Positions 1 through 5,962 of a stretch of 9,132 nucleotides of DNA are shown here, one piece after another. Position 1 is the first letter of the stretch; each line of letters begins with the position of its first letter. The stretch covers positions 1 to 9,132 of the forward strand of contig DAIEQT010000079.1 in the NCBI GenBank assembly GCA_027347545.1, read 5' to 3'. The notes under the pieces were generated by a model. The model worked only from the letters and a program-made list of their open reading frames with translations, did no database searches and was not told where the DNA came from. This DNA comes from Ignavibacteria bacterium. Its GTDB lineage: Bacteria; Bacteroidota; Ignavibacteria; Ignavibacteriales; Melioribacteraceae. The position numbers and the translations under genes are program-made.

Positions 1-430
1 CGAGCTCATGCGGCGGGACTGAACCGGCAAGCATAACTTTCATTGTATCGCAGAAAAAACTTTTGCGGTAATCATCATGAATAAATTTTTCGGCTTTCTT
101 TAGAATATCGCTTTTCTCCGGAGCTTCAATATGTTTTTCAATTGCGAGCAAACCTTCGCGCTGTGCTATAAGAAATAAATCGCTAAATGCCTTAAGCATT
201 TGCATGTAATCTTGTTTTGTGTTGCCGTGGCTTCCAAAAGATTTTGTAATTGAAGCGATTATTTTCTTGATCAATGAAAGAGGAGAAGCAATTAATAAGC
301 TTCCAATTGCAGCACCGCCAATTGTAATAAACTCGGAAATCTGAATTAGCAAAACAAGGTTTCCGCCAGCTATGGTAAACCCGGCAACTACTGACGCTAA
401 CACTACAACAATTCCAATTATTACAAACAT
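1..430 (-). CDS. motA: Flagellar motor stator protein MotA, second copy, partial (C-terminus outside window)
   Basis: This is the first 143 residues of a MotA-family stator subunit; the gene runs off the low-coordinate edge. I translated it by hand from the ATG at 430-428. It opens with the hydrophobic segment MFVIIGIVVVLASVVAGF (residues 1-18), has a second hydrophobic stretch about 34-56 (EFITIGGAAIGSLLIASP), then the cytoplasmic loop with AQREGLLAIEKHIE (89-102). Arg91 and Glu98 there correspond to E. coli MotA Arg90 and Glu98, known to contact the rotor protein FliG. The N-terminus resembles the E. coli-type MotA class, unlike the other motA in this window. MotA forms the ion channel of the stator with MotB in the inner membrane; a motB partner would be expected just beyond base 1, which is inference. 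Start choice is secure: an AGGGA ribosome site overlaps the upstream TAG stop, 5 bases before the ATG. The conserved third and fourth membrane segments are not visible. Confidence 0.9.
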   Translation of the reverse strand, partial: MFVIIGIVVVLASVVAGFTIAGGNLVLLIQISEFITIGGAAIGSLLIASPLSLIKKIIASITKSFGSHGNTKQDYMQMLKAFSDLFLIAQREGLLAIEKHIEAPEKSDILKKAEKFIHDDYRKSFFCDTMKVMLAGSVPPHEL

Positions 431-435
431 TTGAT

Positions 436-440
436 TCCCT
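436..440 (-). promoter_or_regulatory. Ribosome binding site of second motA, overlapping the upstream stop codon
   Basis: On the minus strand the text reads TAGGGAATCAAATG. The TAG is the stop of the REC-Hpt gene, and AGGGA is a good Shine-Dalgarno core 5 bases before the motA ATG. AGGGA also fits the ANGGA core bound by CsrA, encoded two genes upstream, but one core without a visible hairpin is weak evidence for control. Confidence 0.7.
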
Positions 441-1155
441 ATTTAGCTAAACTTGTTTCAATTTCAGTTAAACTTCCAAGAAGAGTTTGGCATTTAATAT
501 CAATTTCCTTCCAAGTGCTTTGCGGCGAAAGAACAACACTTTCAACTTCCCGGCAAAGTTCGGATATGTTTGTGTAGCCAACCGTTCCGCTCGATCCTTT
601 TAATTCATGAACTACCAGCTTAAGCAGCTCTTTGTTCTTGTTTGCCAAAGACTGCACAATGTTCTCCTTTTTTTGAACGAGCGTAGTAGTAAAATATTTT
701 TTAAGCTCTCTATTCATTTGATCTTTTTCATATGTAGAGAGCTGAGCAAGCTTCTTTGTACTAGCTAAAAAATTGTTTCCGAGCACATCATTAATTGCCT
801 TAATCAACACCTCTTTTGTCAAAGGCTTCGAAACAATTTTTTCAGCGCCTGCTTCCATTGCTGCAAGGACATTGGATTTATCCGTATGCCCGCTGATTAT
901 AATTACCGGAATGTGTTTCAAGTCTTCCAAAACTTTTAGAACGCGGAGAAGTCTTATTCCATCTAAATTCGGCATCATTAAATCAAGAAAGATTAGCTGC
1001 GGCTTAATTTCTACTGCGCTTTGCAAGCCTTCCAAACCGTCGTTGCAAGTAAGAACTTCTAAATCGTATTCAGAAAGAAATTTCTTGAGTGAGTTACGGA
1101 TTACATCCGCATCGTCAATTACAAGGATTTTAATTTTTTCGCTTTCGATGTTCAT
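439..1155 (-). CDS. Response regulator receiver domain fused to a histidine phosphotransfer (Hpt) domain
   Basis: Two-domain phosphorelay protein of 238 residues. Residues 8-127 form a CheY-like receiver: acidic pair Asp14/Asp15 (VIDDAD), phospho-acceptor Asp58 in FLDLMMPNLDG, Ser88 in ISGH, and Lys110 in VSKP, all the expected active-site residues. Residues about 145-235 are helical and carry VVHELKGSSGTVGY, the HxxKG motif of Hpt domains, with His183 as the likely phosphorylated residue. There is no DNA-binding output domain, no kinase ATPase domain and no membrane segment, so it is probably a cytoplasmic phosphate shuttle or sink. It follows csrA by 2 bases and precedes a motA gene, so it is expressed with the flagellar genes. 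Its cognate kinase and the target of its phosphate are not in the window, and a link to chemotaxis or motor control is inference from position. It could equally be called a stand-alone Hpt-type relay. Domain assignment is firm; role is not. Confidence 0.88.
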   Translation of the reverse strand: MNIESEKIKILVIDDADVIRNSLKKFLSEYDLEVLTCNDGLEGLQSAVEIKPQLIFLDLMMPNLDGIRLLRVLKVLEDLKHIPVIIISGHTDKSNVLAAMEAGAEKIVSKPLTKEVLIKAINDVLGNNFLASTKKLAQLSTYEKDQMNRELKKYFTTTLVQKKENIVQSLANKNKELLKLVVHELKGSSGTVGYTNISELCREVESVVLSPQSTWKEIDIKCQTLLGSLTEIETSLAK

Positions 1156-1157
1156 AC

Positions 1158-1391
1158 TTACACTTTTTTGATTTTGTATTTCTGCAAATCTACGCTTGGC
1201 GCTGCGCTAACTTTAGATGCTTCAATTGTACTTTCTTTTACCTTCTCGTAAACTTCACCGCGTAGGATCTGAACACTCTTCGGAGCGTCAATTCCTATCT
1301 TTACTTGATTATCGGAGATTGAGATGATTTTGATAGTGATATCAGAACCAAATTTTATCTCCTCATTGTTTTTTCTTGTTAAGACTAACAT
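1158..1391 (-). CDS. csrA: Carbon storage regulator CsrA, RNA-binding translational regulator
   Basis: Small RNA-binding homodimer that usually blocks translation by binding GGA-containing hairpins near ribosome sites; in many bacteria it represses flagellin. The sequence starts with the hallmark MLVLTRK, continues with the family pattern QVKIGIDAPKSVQILRGEVYEK (shown here in pieces: VKIGIDAP at 30-37 and ILRGEVYEK at 42-50), and has Leu4, Arg6 and Arg44, positions used for RNA contact in studied CsrA proteins. At 77 residues it is longer than E. coli CsrA (61) because of a C-terminal tail from about residue 55 rich in Ser, Ala and Lys. It lies 5 bases after fliW, whose product binds and inhibits CsrA in Bacillus, so the pair forms the known partner-switch. 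The ATG is preceded by AGGG overlapping the fliW stop. Family assignment is very secure; targets are not visible, since no flagellin gene is in the window. Confidence 0.96.
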   Translation of the reverse strand: MLVLTRKNNEEIKFGSDITIKIISISDNQVKIGIDAPKSVQILRGEVYEKVKESTIEASKVSAAPSVDLQKYKIKKV

Positions 1392-1394
1392 ATG

Positions 1395-1398
1395 CCCT
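1395..1398 (-). promoter_or_regulatory. Ribosome binding site of csrA, overlapping the fliW stop
   Basis: Minus-strand text TAGGGCATATG: the TAG ends fliW and AGGG lies 3 bases before the csrA ATG, a tight spacing. This implies translational coupling of the antagonist fliW with csrA. Confidence 0.55.
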
Positions 1399-1777
1399 AC
1401 TCGGTAAATAAGTTGTAGTAAACCGGATATTTATCCGCATCAATTATTTTTTGGAACCCCTTTCTCTCATCCTGGTTAATGTAAACCGGGGCTTTTAAGT
1501 TTACGGTTATTTTGAGCGGATCGGGATTCATAACCACAATACCAAAAGCTTCAAAGCTTTCTTCTTGCGGATAGCTTTCATCAATTATGCGAACCCCGAA
1601 CATTGGAAACGCAAGTTCCGGGTTTTCGACCGAATTGATCCAGTAAAATATACTATCATCCGGTTTAATAAAGACGAACTTCTTCAGATCTTCAAAACCA
1701 AAAAGACCGTCTTCAAATGTTAGAACTTTGTCTTCGGCAAATTCTACTTCGCCAAAATGATAAGTCTTGATTTTCAT
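1397..1777 (-). CDS. fliW: Flagellar assembly factor FliW (CsrA antagonist)
   Basis: FliW binds CsrA in a partner switch and is itself titrated by flagellin, so flagellin translation follows export; this is established in Bacillus subtilis and Campylobacter. The 126-residue protein has the family N-terminus: a short beta-rich start (MKIKTYHFGEVEF), then FEDGLFGFEDLKKFVFI (residues 21-37), matching the usual F-x-G-[IL]-x-GFE-x-x-x-x-F pattern. FYWINSVENPELAF (44-57) and the late PLKITVNLKAPVYIN (87-101) are also typical, the latter resembling the 'TVNL-x-AP-[IV]-x-[IV]-N' signature. Length is slightly under the usual 130-150. It sits between motB (6 bases upstream) and csrA (5 bases downstream), the classic fliW-csrA order. 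The ATG at 1777-1775 has an AAAGTGAG ribosome site that overlaps the motB TGA stop. No oddities seen. Confidence 0.95.
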   Translation of the reverse strand: MKIKTYHFGEVEFAEDKVLTFEDGLFGFEDLKKFVFIKPDDSIFYWINSVENPELAFPMFGVRIIDESYPQEESFEAFGIVVMNPDPLKITVNLKAPVYINQDERKGFQKIIDADKYPVYYNLFTE

Positions 1778-1783
1778 ATTAAC

Positions 1784-2590
1784 TCACTTTAGAATTACTA
1801 AATCTACTCTTCTGTTTTTTGCTCTTGCTTCCGGCGTATCGTTTGGATCGCGCGGACGGTATTCCGCATAACCAACAATTGAAACTTTATCAGGATCTAA
1901 TCCTTCTTCGTTAATCAAATAATACGCAGTTGAAAGTGCCCGGTCAACAGATAAATGCCAATTAGAAGGATAGCGTGGAGTGCTGATTGGCGTGCTGTCT
2001 GTGTGTCCTTCAATCCGAACATCATTCGGGATTGATTTGATTACATCAGCAAGTTGTTTAAGAACATTCTTAGATGCTTCATTCAGCATTGCTTGTCCGG
2101 GCGGAAAGAGTACATCATCAAGAATATGAACTACAATTCCTCTTTCACTTTCTTCCATCTGAATCGCTTTTGAATAATCCGATTCTGCAATCAACTTACT
2201 TAATTGATCGCTTAAATTATCCTTTGGTCCGCTAACTACTTTTGTTTCCGGCTTTGAAGGAACTACAGATTCGTTACCAAGAAAATTTCCGAAGGCGGCG
2301 GCAATTCCTTTATACTTTCCTACATCAATAATAGAGATAGTATATAAAATAATAAACAATCCTAACAGCAGTGTAATAAGATCTGCATAAGTAATTAAAT
2401 ACCTATCCTTATCGCCTTCCTCGTGCAAAAAAGAATCATCGGCATCTAAGCCGCTAATTTTTCTTGCTGCTCTCTTTGCGGAAGCATTCCTATCAATCTT
2501 GCTTTCATTATTGAAGGTATCTCTCCGCTCTGTAGAGTTAGAACTGCTTCCAAAGAAAGTTCCATCATGTTTTTCTCCTCGGAATGACAT
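1784..2590 (-). CDS. motB: Flagellar motor stator protein MotB (OmpA-like peptidoglycan anchor); start uncertain
   Basis: MotB pairs with MotA in the inner membrane and anchors the stator to peptidoglycan. One membrane helix is seen at about residues 66-88 (LITYADLITLLLGLFIILY), with Asp70 as the ion-carrying residue equivalent to E. coli Asp32. An OmpA-like domain fills about 150-266: LFPPGQAML, IEGHTDSTP (193-201), NWHLSVDRA, GYAEYRP and KNRRVDLVI. I give the only in-frame ATG (2590), but it would make the gene overlap motA by 145 bases, place a long Ser/Arg/Asn-rich tail before the helix, and use an AGGAG 13 bases upstream. MotA's C-terminus there is conserved, so residues 1-48 are probably partly or wholly a shadow. 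The next normal start in frame is TTG at 2428-2426 (214 residues, about 10 before the conserved RYLITYAD), without a clear ribosome site. Rare ATT codons and a frameshift after the ATG at 2445 are other options. Family sure; start not. Confidence 0.9.
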   Translation of the reverse strand: MSFRGEKHDGTFFGSSSNSTERRDTFNNESKIDRNASAKRAARKISGLDADDSFLHEEGDKDRYLITYADLITLLLGLFIILYTISIIDVGKYKGIAAAFGNFLGNESVVPSKPETKVVSGPKDNLSDQLSKLIAESDYSKAIQMEESERGIVVHILDDVLFPPGQAMLNEASKNVLKQLADVIKSIPNDVRIEGHTDSTPISTPRYPSNWHLSVDRALSTAYYLINEEGLDPDKVSIVGYAEYRPRDPNDTPEARAKNRRVDLVILK

Positions 2591-3225
2591 CTCTTTAATC
2601 TATCTCCTATTGGTAACCAAATTAAGTTGGCGCTGAACACTCCCCAAAGTGTGGCTATAAAAGCCGTAGCAATATTTTTAATTAATAAGTTCGGGTCTTC
2701 TCCGGCACTGGCTAAAGTCATAATCAAACTAATTACTGTTCCAATTATTCCCATAGTTGGAGCATAGCCGCCCTTCTTTGTAAAGATATTTATGTTTGAA
2801 AAGTGTCTTTCTTGCATTGCTTTCATTTCGAGCTGCGCCAGCAATTGAAGCGATTCGGCATCAGTTCCATCTAAAACAAATTTTGTCATCTTTCTTGGGA
2901 AAAGGTCTTCAAATTTTTTGAGGTCCTTTTCAATCATAAGCAGTCCCTCTTTTCTAGCTTTGATTGAAAGCTCAACAAATGTTGTGATTATTCTTCCTAT
3001 GTCGTAACTCTTGGGGAAGTAAGCAATCTTAATCAGTTTTGGTATCATGGCAAACTTATCTAAGCCAAAACCCATTATTATTGCGGCAAATGTTCCGCCA
3101 AAAACAATAAAAATTGCAGAGAGAATAAAGAGTGCTTGGAACGATCCTCCTTCTATAAAGAATGTTCCGAAGACAGCGGAAATACCAAGAGTAAATCCTA
3201 TAAATGTTCCAAATTTTTTTGTCAT
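2446..3225 (-). CDS. motA: Flagellar motor stator protein MotA (first copy, partner of MotB)
   Basis: Inner-membrane channel subunit of the stator, here 259 residues. Four membrane segments are visible: about 5-24, 31-53, 154-172 (GYAPTMGIIGTVISLIMTLA) and 184-206 (NIATAFIATLWGVFSANLIW). The cytoplasmic loop has ARKEGLLMIEKDL (90-102) with Arg91 and Glu99, equivalent to the FliG-contacting pair of E. coli MotA. Pro156 and Pro205 match the two conserved prolines (Pro173, Pro222) of E. coli. The tail LEAVLTLQSGEIPSIMKARL (225-244) and IGMLP match the family's conserved C-terminus, which argues that the stop at 2448-2446 is genuine even though motB's only ATG lies inside this gene. Its opening differs clearly from the other motA (430-1) and looks closer to the PomA/Bacillus-type branch. 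The ATG shares ATGA with the flgL stop, indicating coupled translation; no strong ribosome site precedes it. The coupling ion (proton or sodium) cannot be read reliably from sequence. Confidence 0.94.
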   Translation of the reverse strand: MTKKFGTFIGFTLGISAVFGTFFIEGGSFQALFILSAIFIVFGGTFAAIIMGFGLDKFAMIPKLIKIAYFPKSYDIGRIITTFVELSIKARKEGLLMIEKDLKKFEDLFPRKMTKFVLDGTDAESLQLLAQLEMKAMQERHFSNINIFTKKGGYAPTMGIIGTVISLIMTLASAGEDPNLLIKNIATAFIATLWGVFSANLIWLPIGDRLKRCHSEEKNMMELSLEAVLTLQSGEIPSIMKARLIGMLPQREQQEKLAA

Positions 3226-4100
3226 AAGAAATTAAACACCGATTGTGGAAACGAGTTAGACAATAATTTAGAAGAAATCTGGAGTAAATAATCTTGCTGC
3301 TGAAGTTCCATTACTAATTTAGCAGGATCAATTTCTTGAACGCGTGTAAGCATTTCTGTGTAATTATCAGTTTGACCGTTCAACACAGTTATGATGTTAT
3401 CCAATCTATTTATTTTCTCACCGCCGAGTGATTGAACATCCAAAATTTCTTGGTAAGCATTCGTTAATGCCAATTTCTGAGAATCGGTTGGCGCGTTGCC
3501 GGCTTCCAGCGCATCTATTACATCGTTAATAGCTTCGAACATTCCGCTTTCTAAAACTTGATCTCCAGGAATATTCATTGCTTCTTTGATATTGCTGGAA
3601 AGCTGAACTTTAACTTCACCGGAATGATCTAGAGCAGAAACCACTGCCTTTCCTCCGGCATCAATAGTAACCGGCTCTGCAGAATAATCTGTTCCGCCGA
3701 ATAAATATCTATCACCATGTTTTGCATTTACATTTTGCACTATTGCGGAAAGTGAATTTTTGATTGACTGAGCAATTGTAGTAAAGTTGCCCTGGTTCAT
3801 CGCATTGCCAGAGTTTGTAGCCGCGGTCATAATGTTTTGCATTTCTGTTGTAACTTGATCTAGAGCTTTAAGACTTTGATCTATAAAATCTTGTGCACTT
3901 TGCGCATTCTTAGCGTAGGTTTTTGTTCTTCTAATCTGAGAATCCAGCTTGATTGATTCCAGCGAACCGGCAATATCATCCGATAGTTTGTCTATCTTGC
4001 TGTTGGTTGCAAGCTGAGTAGAAAGCTTCATTTTCTTTTCAGCTATTTTACTCTGCGTGTATAGATATCTATCGGTCATTAATCCTTCAGTAACTCTCAT
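3222..4100 (-). CDS. flgL: Flagellar hook-filament junction protein FlgL (HAP3)
   Basis: FlgL is the second junction ring between hook and filament and is a flagellin homologue exported by the flagellar type III system. At 292 residues it matches the normal size of about 300. The N-terminal coiled-coil segment spans about 1-125, including TQLATNSKIDKLSDDIAGS (28-46), corresponding to the 'STGKR-x-x-x-x-SDDP' signature although Lys/Arg and Pro are replaced. The family marker HGDRYLFGGT lies at 128-137. A short variable domain follows (about 140-200), then the C-terminal helices (about 225-292) ending QSVFNFL, like the usual flagellin-type tail. No signal peptide is present, as expected. It begins 7 bases after flgK, with AGGTGA overlapping the flgK stop, and ends by overlapping motA by 4 bases. 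Position directly behind flgK supports FlgL rather than a flagellin. Confidence 0.94.
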   Translation of the reverse strand: MRVTEGLMTDRYLYTQSKIAEKKMKLSTQLATNSKIDKLSDDIAGSLESIKLDSQIRRTKTYAKNAQSAQDFIDQSLKALDQVTTEMQNIMTAATNSGNAMNQGNFTTIAQSIKNSLSAIVQNVNAKHGDRYLFGGTDYSAEPVTIDAGGKAVVSALDHSGEVKVQLSSNIKEAMNIPGDQVLESGMFEAINDVIDALEAGNAPTDSQKLALTNAYQEILDVQSLGGEKINRLDNIITVLNGQTDNYTEMLTRVQEIDPAKLVMELQQQDYLLQISSKLLSNSFPQSVFNFL

Positions 4101-4103
4101 AAC

Positions 4104-4109
4104 TCACCT
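4104..4109 (-). promoter_or_regulatory. Ribosome binding site of flgL, overlapping the flgK stop
   Basis: Minus-strand text TAGGTGAGTTATG. TAG is the flgK stop, and AGGTGA is a strong Shine-Dalgarno match 3 bases before the flgL ATG (core AGGTG, 4 bases). It fixes the flgL start. Confidence 0.75.
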
Positions 4110-5505
4110 ATAATGCCATGTTGATAATTGTTTCTAAAAGTTTGTCAGCTATCTTAATCAATTTTGCCGCTGCTTCGTAGGAGCGTTGATATTTCATTAC
4201 ATTTGTCATTTCTTCATCAATGGATACACCGGAATAGGACATCTTTTGTGCTTCTAAATTTTGTAAAACTAAATCGCCGGATTGAATTGCATTATCTGCG
4301 GAAATTTTATCCATGCCAATATTATTTAGTATCTCAGAATATTTATCAAGAAAAGATGCTTCGTTTAATTCGGAAAATTTAGTTTTTGAAAGTTCAGCTA
4401 TTTGTGTTGCTATTTCGCTGTTGCCGTCGTTTCCGGCAACGGAAGATGCTGCTATATTTTTGGGGCTATGTAAAATGGAAGAATTTAATGTCATCTTACC
4501 ATCAACAAAGGCATTTACAATAGAACCATCAGCTGCAACTTCTCCAAAGAACGGAATCCCGGTATTTGAGGTGCCGCCGTAAACCAATGTATTCCCGTTT
4601 ATGTGTACATCGTTCACTTTATCAACAAATGTCTGCGCTAATGTTTCGTACTCAGTTTTGTATTGGTTAATCTTATTAGAATAGATATCCGAGATAGCAT
4701 AAAACTCGCCGCCGTTAACAACTGCAACAGAAGTTTCGTTACCCTTCTGTGTTAGCCTCATCTGTCCGTTAATAATTGATAGCTGAAACTCATTATAAGA
4801 TGATTGATCTGCGCCATAGACACCGCCAACGTTTACCTGAACTGCTCCATAAGAATTTTTATTAACAGAGATATTAACCAATTGACTCAACGAATCAATT
4901 AACTTATCGCGCTGGTCCTTCAAATCATTCGATTCCATTCCACGAACTTCAGATTCGTAAACTTTTTGGTTGAGTCCGTGAATCTCTTTCAAGTAAGCGT
5001 TAATCTGTTCTACTTGAACACTGGCTTCCTTCTGGATCATGTACTGAATTTCGCTAAAGCCATCAATCTGATCTTTGAAGCGCTCACTAAGCTGCTTGCT
5101 TTTCTGAACAACATTTAACCTAAGCTGAGATGATGTTGGATTAGTTGAAAGCTCGTCCCAAGAATTAAAGAACTCGGTAAAGTAAGCTGATAATCCATCT
5201 TCCGATGGTTCACCAATTATTGCTTCCAGTTTCTCCAAGATTTCAGAGCGCTTTGTACTATCGGAGTAAGATGATTGATATTTTCTTAACTGACCGTCAA
5301 GAATCTCATTTCGAATACGCGAAATATCTTGAATCTTTACACCGGCGCCTTCTCCGTTATTCACAGTTTCAGAAGCGAGAACTACTTTTTGTCTGGAGTA
5401 ATCCGGGCTGCCTGCGTTAGAAATATTTTGAGAAGCTATATCAATTGCACTTTGATATGTACTCATTGTTCTAACGGATAAATCCAGTAACCTGCCGACA
5501 CTCAT
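4108..5505 (-). CDS. flgK: Flagellar hook-associated protein FlgK (HAP1)
   Basis: FlgK forms the first junction layer on the hook tip. The 465-residue protein starts with the rod/hook-type motif: residues 17-39 contain YQSAIDIASQNISNAGSPDYSRQ, seen here as the 'ANNIANA-x-T-x-GYSRQ' equivalent with ASQNISNAG (24-32) and DYSRQ (35-39). The C-terminal hook-basal segment (about 424-463) contains GVSIDEEMTNVMKYQRSYEA followed by AAKLIKIADKLLETIINM, the normal FlgK/FlgE-type coiled-coil ending. A long helical region near 100-200 is rich in Gln, Lys and Glu. The length is below E. coli FlgK (547), consistent with a smaller variable middle domain, and is common outside enterobacteria. No signal peptide is present; export is by the flagellar type III route with FlgN, encoded immediately upstream with 1 base between. 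The ATG has a good AAGAGAG ribosome site (5518-5512). Confidence 0.96.
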   Translation of the reverse strand: MSVGRLLDLSVRTMSTYQSAIDIASQNISNAGSPDYSRQKVVLASETVNNGEGAGVKIQDISRIRNEILDGQLRKYQSSYSDSTKRSEILEKLEAIIGEPSEDGLSAYFTEFFNSWDELSTNPTSSQLRLNVVQKSKQLSERFKDQIDGFSEIQYMIQKEASVQVEQINAYLKEIHGLNQKVYESEVRGMESNDLKDQRDKLIDSLSQLVNISVNKNSYGAVQVNVGGVYGADQSSYNEFQLSIINGQMRLTQKGNETSVAVVNGGEFYAISDIYSNKINQYKTEYETLAQTFVDKVNDVHINGNTLVYGGTSNTGIPFFGEVAADGSIVNAFVDGKMTLNSSILHSPKNIAASSVAGNDGNSEIATQIAELSKTKFSELNEASFLDKYSEILNNIGMDKISADNAIQSGDLVLQNLEAQKMSYSGVSIDEEMTNVMKYQRSYEAAAKLIKIADKLLETIINMAL

Positions 5506-5506
5506 T

Positions 5507-5962
5507 TTAGACTCTCTTGTTTACAATTGCGCGTTTGTTTGGACCGACAAGTATCATCATAGTTTCTTTAATCATATTACGCGAAAAATCAATTACATCT
5601 TTTAACTGTGTGTTTGTACTTTTAATGCGCTTCACTTTGTCTCTCAAAGAAGTTCTAATAGTGTGAAGTTCTTTTAGATCATTACCAAAATGTTTGCTGC
5701 CCTGGCTTATCAAGTTTTCCAAAGTGTTTGCATCACCAAGATTGAGGTTGAGATTGTTAGCCAATTCTTTAACAACTTTAATACGTGCTGTTTCCTCACG
5801 CTCAACATCACGCAAGATTTTCTGTTCCTTACCAATTGCGCTTTCAAGAGTAGTGTAGTCGTTTTTGATGATTGCTTGTTTCTGCATATCAAGTGCGTCT
5901 ATTAAGAGGCTCAAGTTTGCCTCTTGTGTCTTTAACGATGCAAGTAAAAGTTTTGTGCTCAT
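5507..5962 (-). CDS. flgN: Flagellar export chaperone FlgN
   Basis: FlgN is a small cytoplasmic chaperone that binds the C-termini of FlgK and FlgL and delivers them to the export apparatus. This 151-residue protein is almost wholly helical in appearance with no Cys or Trp, has no signal peptide, and shows two long charged helices (about 1-65 and 85-140). FlgN-like features are the early QEANLSLLIDALDMQKQAII (13-32) followed by KNDYTTLESAIGKEQKILRD (33-52), similar to the 'L-x-x-L-x-x-x-L-x-x-E-x-x-A-[LI]-x-x-x-D-x-x-x-L' pattern of the family. Sequence conservation in this family is low, so position carries weight: it lies between flgJ (4-base ATGA overlap) and flgK (1-base gap), the usual flgN place. 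Its ATG is preceded by AAAGAGAG (5976-5969), a good ribosome site. An unrelated helical protein is unlikely in this context. Confidence 0.88.
   Translation of the reverse strand: MSTKLLLASLKTQEANLSLLIDALDMQKQAIIKNDYTTLESAIGKEQKILRDVEREETARIKVVKELANNLNLNLGDANTLENLISQGSKHFGNDLKELHTIRTSLRDKVKRIKSTNTQLKDVIDFSRNMIKETMMILVGPNKRAIVNKRV

Noticed and set aside
773..1171. Plus-strand open frame of 132 residues opposite the REC-Hpt gene
   Set aside because: It mirrors a gene with complete active-site motifs on the minus strand and shows no recognisable domain of its own.
3222..4100. Reading the FlgL gene as a flagellin
   Set aside because: It directly follows flgK, has the GDRYLFGGT marker of FlgL and a short variable domain; a filament flagellin is less likely.
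4164..4582. Plus-strand open frames over the end of flgK
   Set aside because: Antisense to the conserved FlgK C-terminus; no motif, no operon partner.
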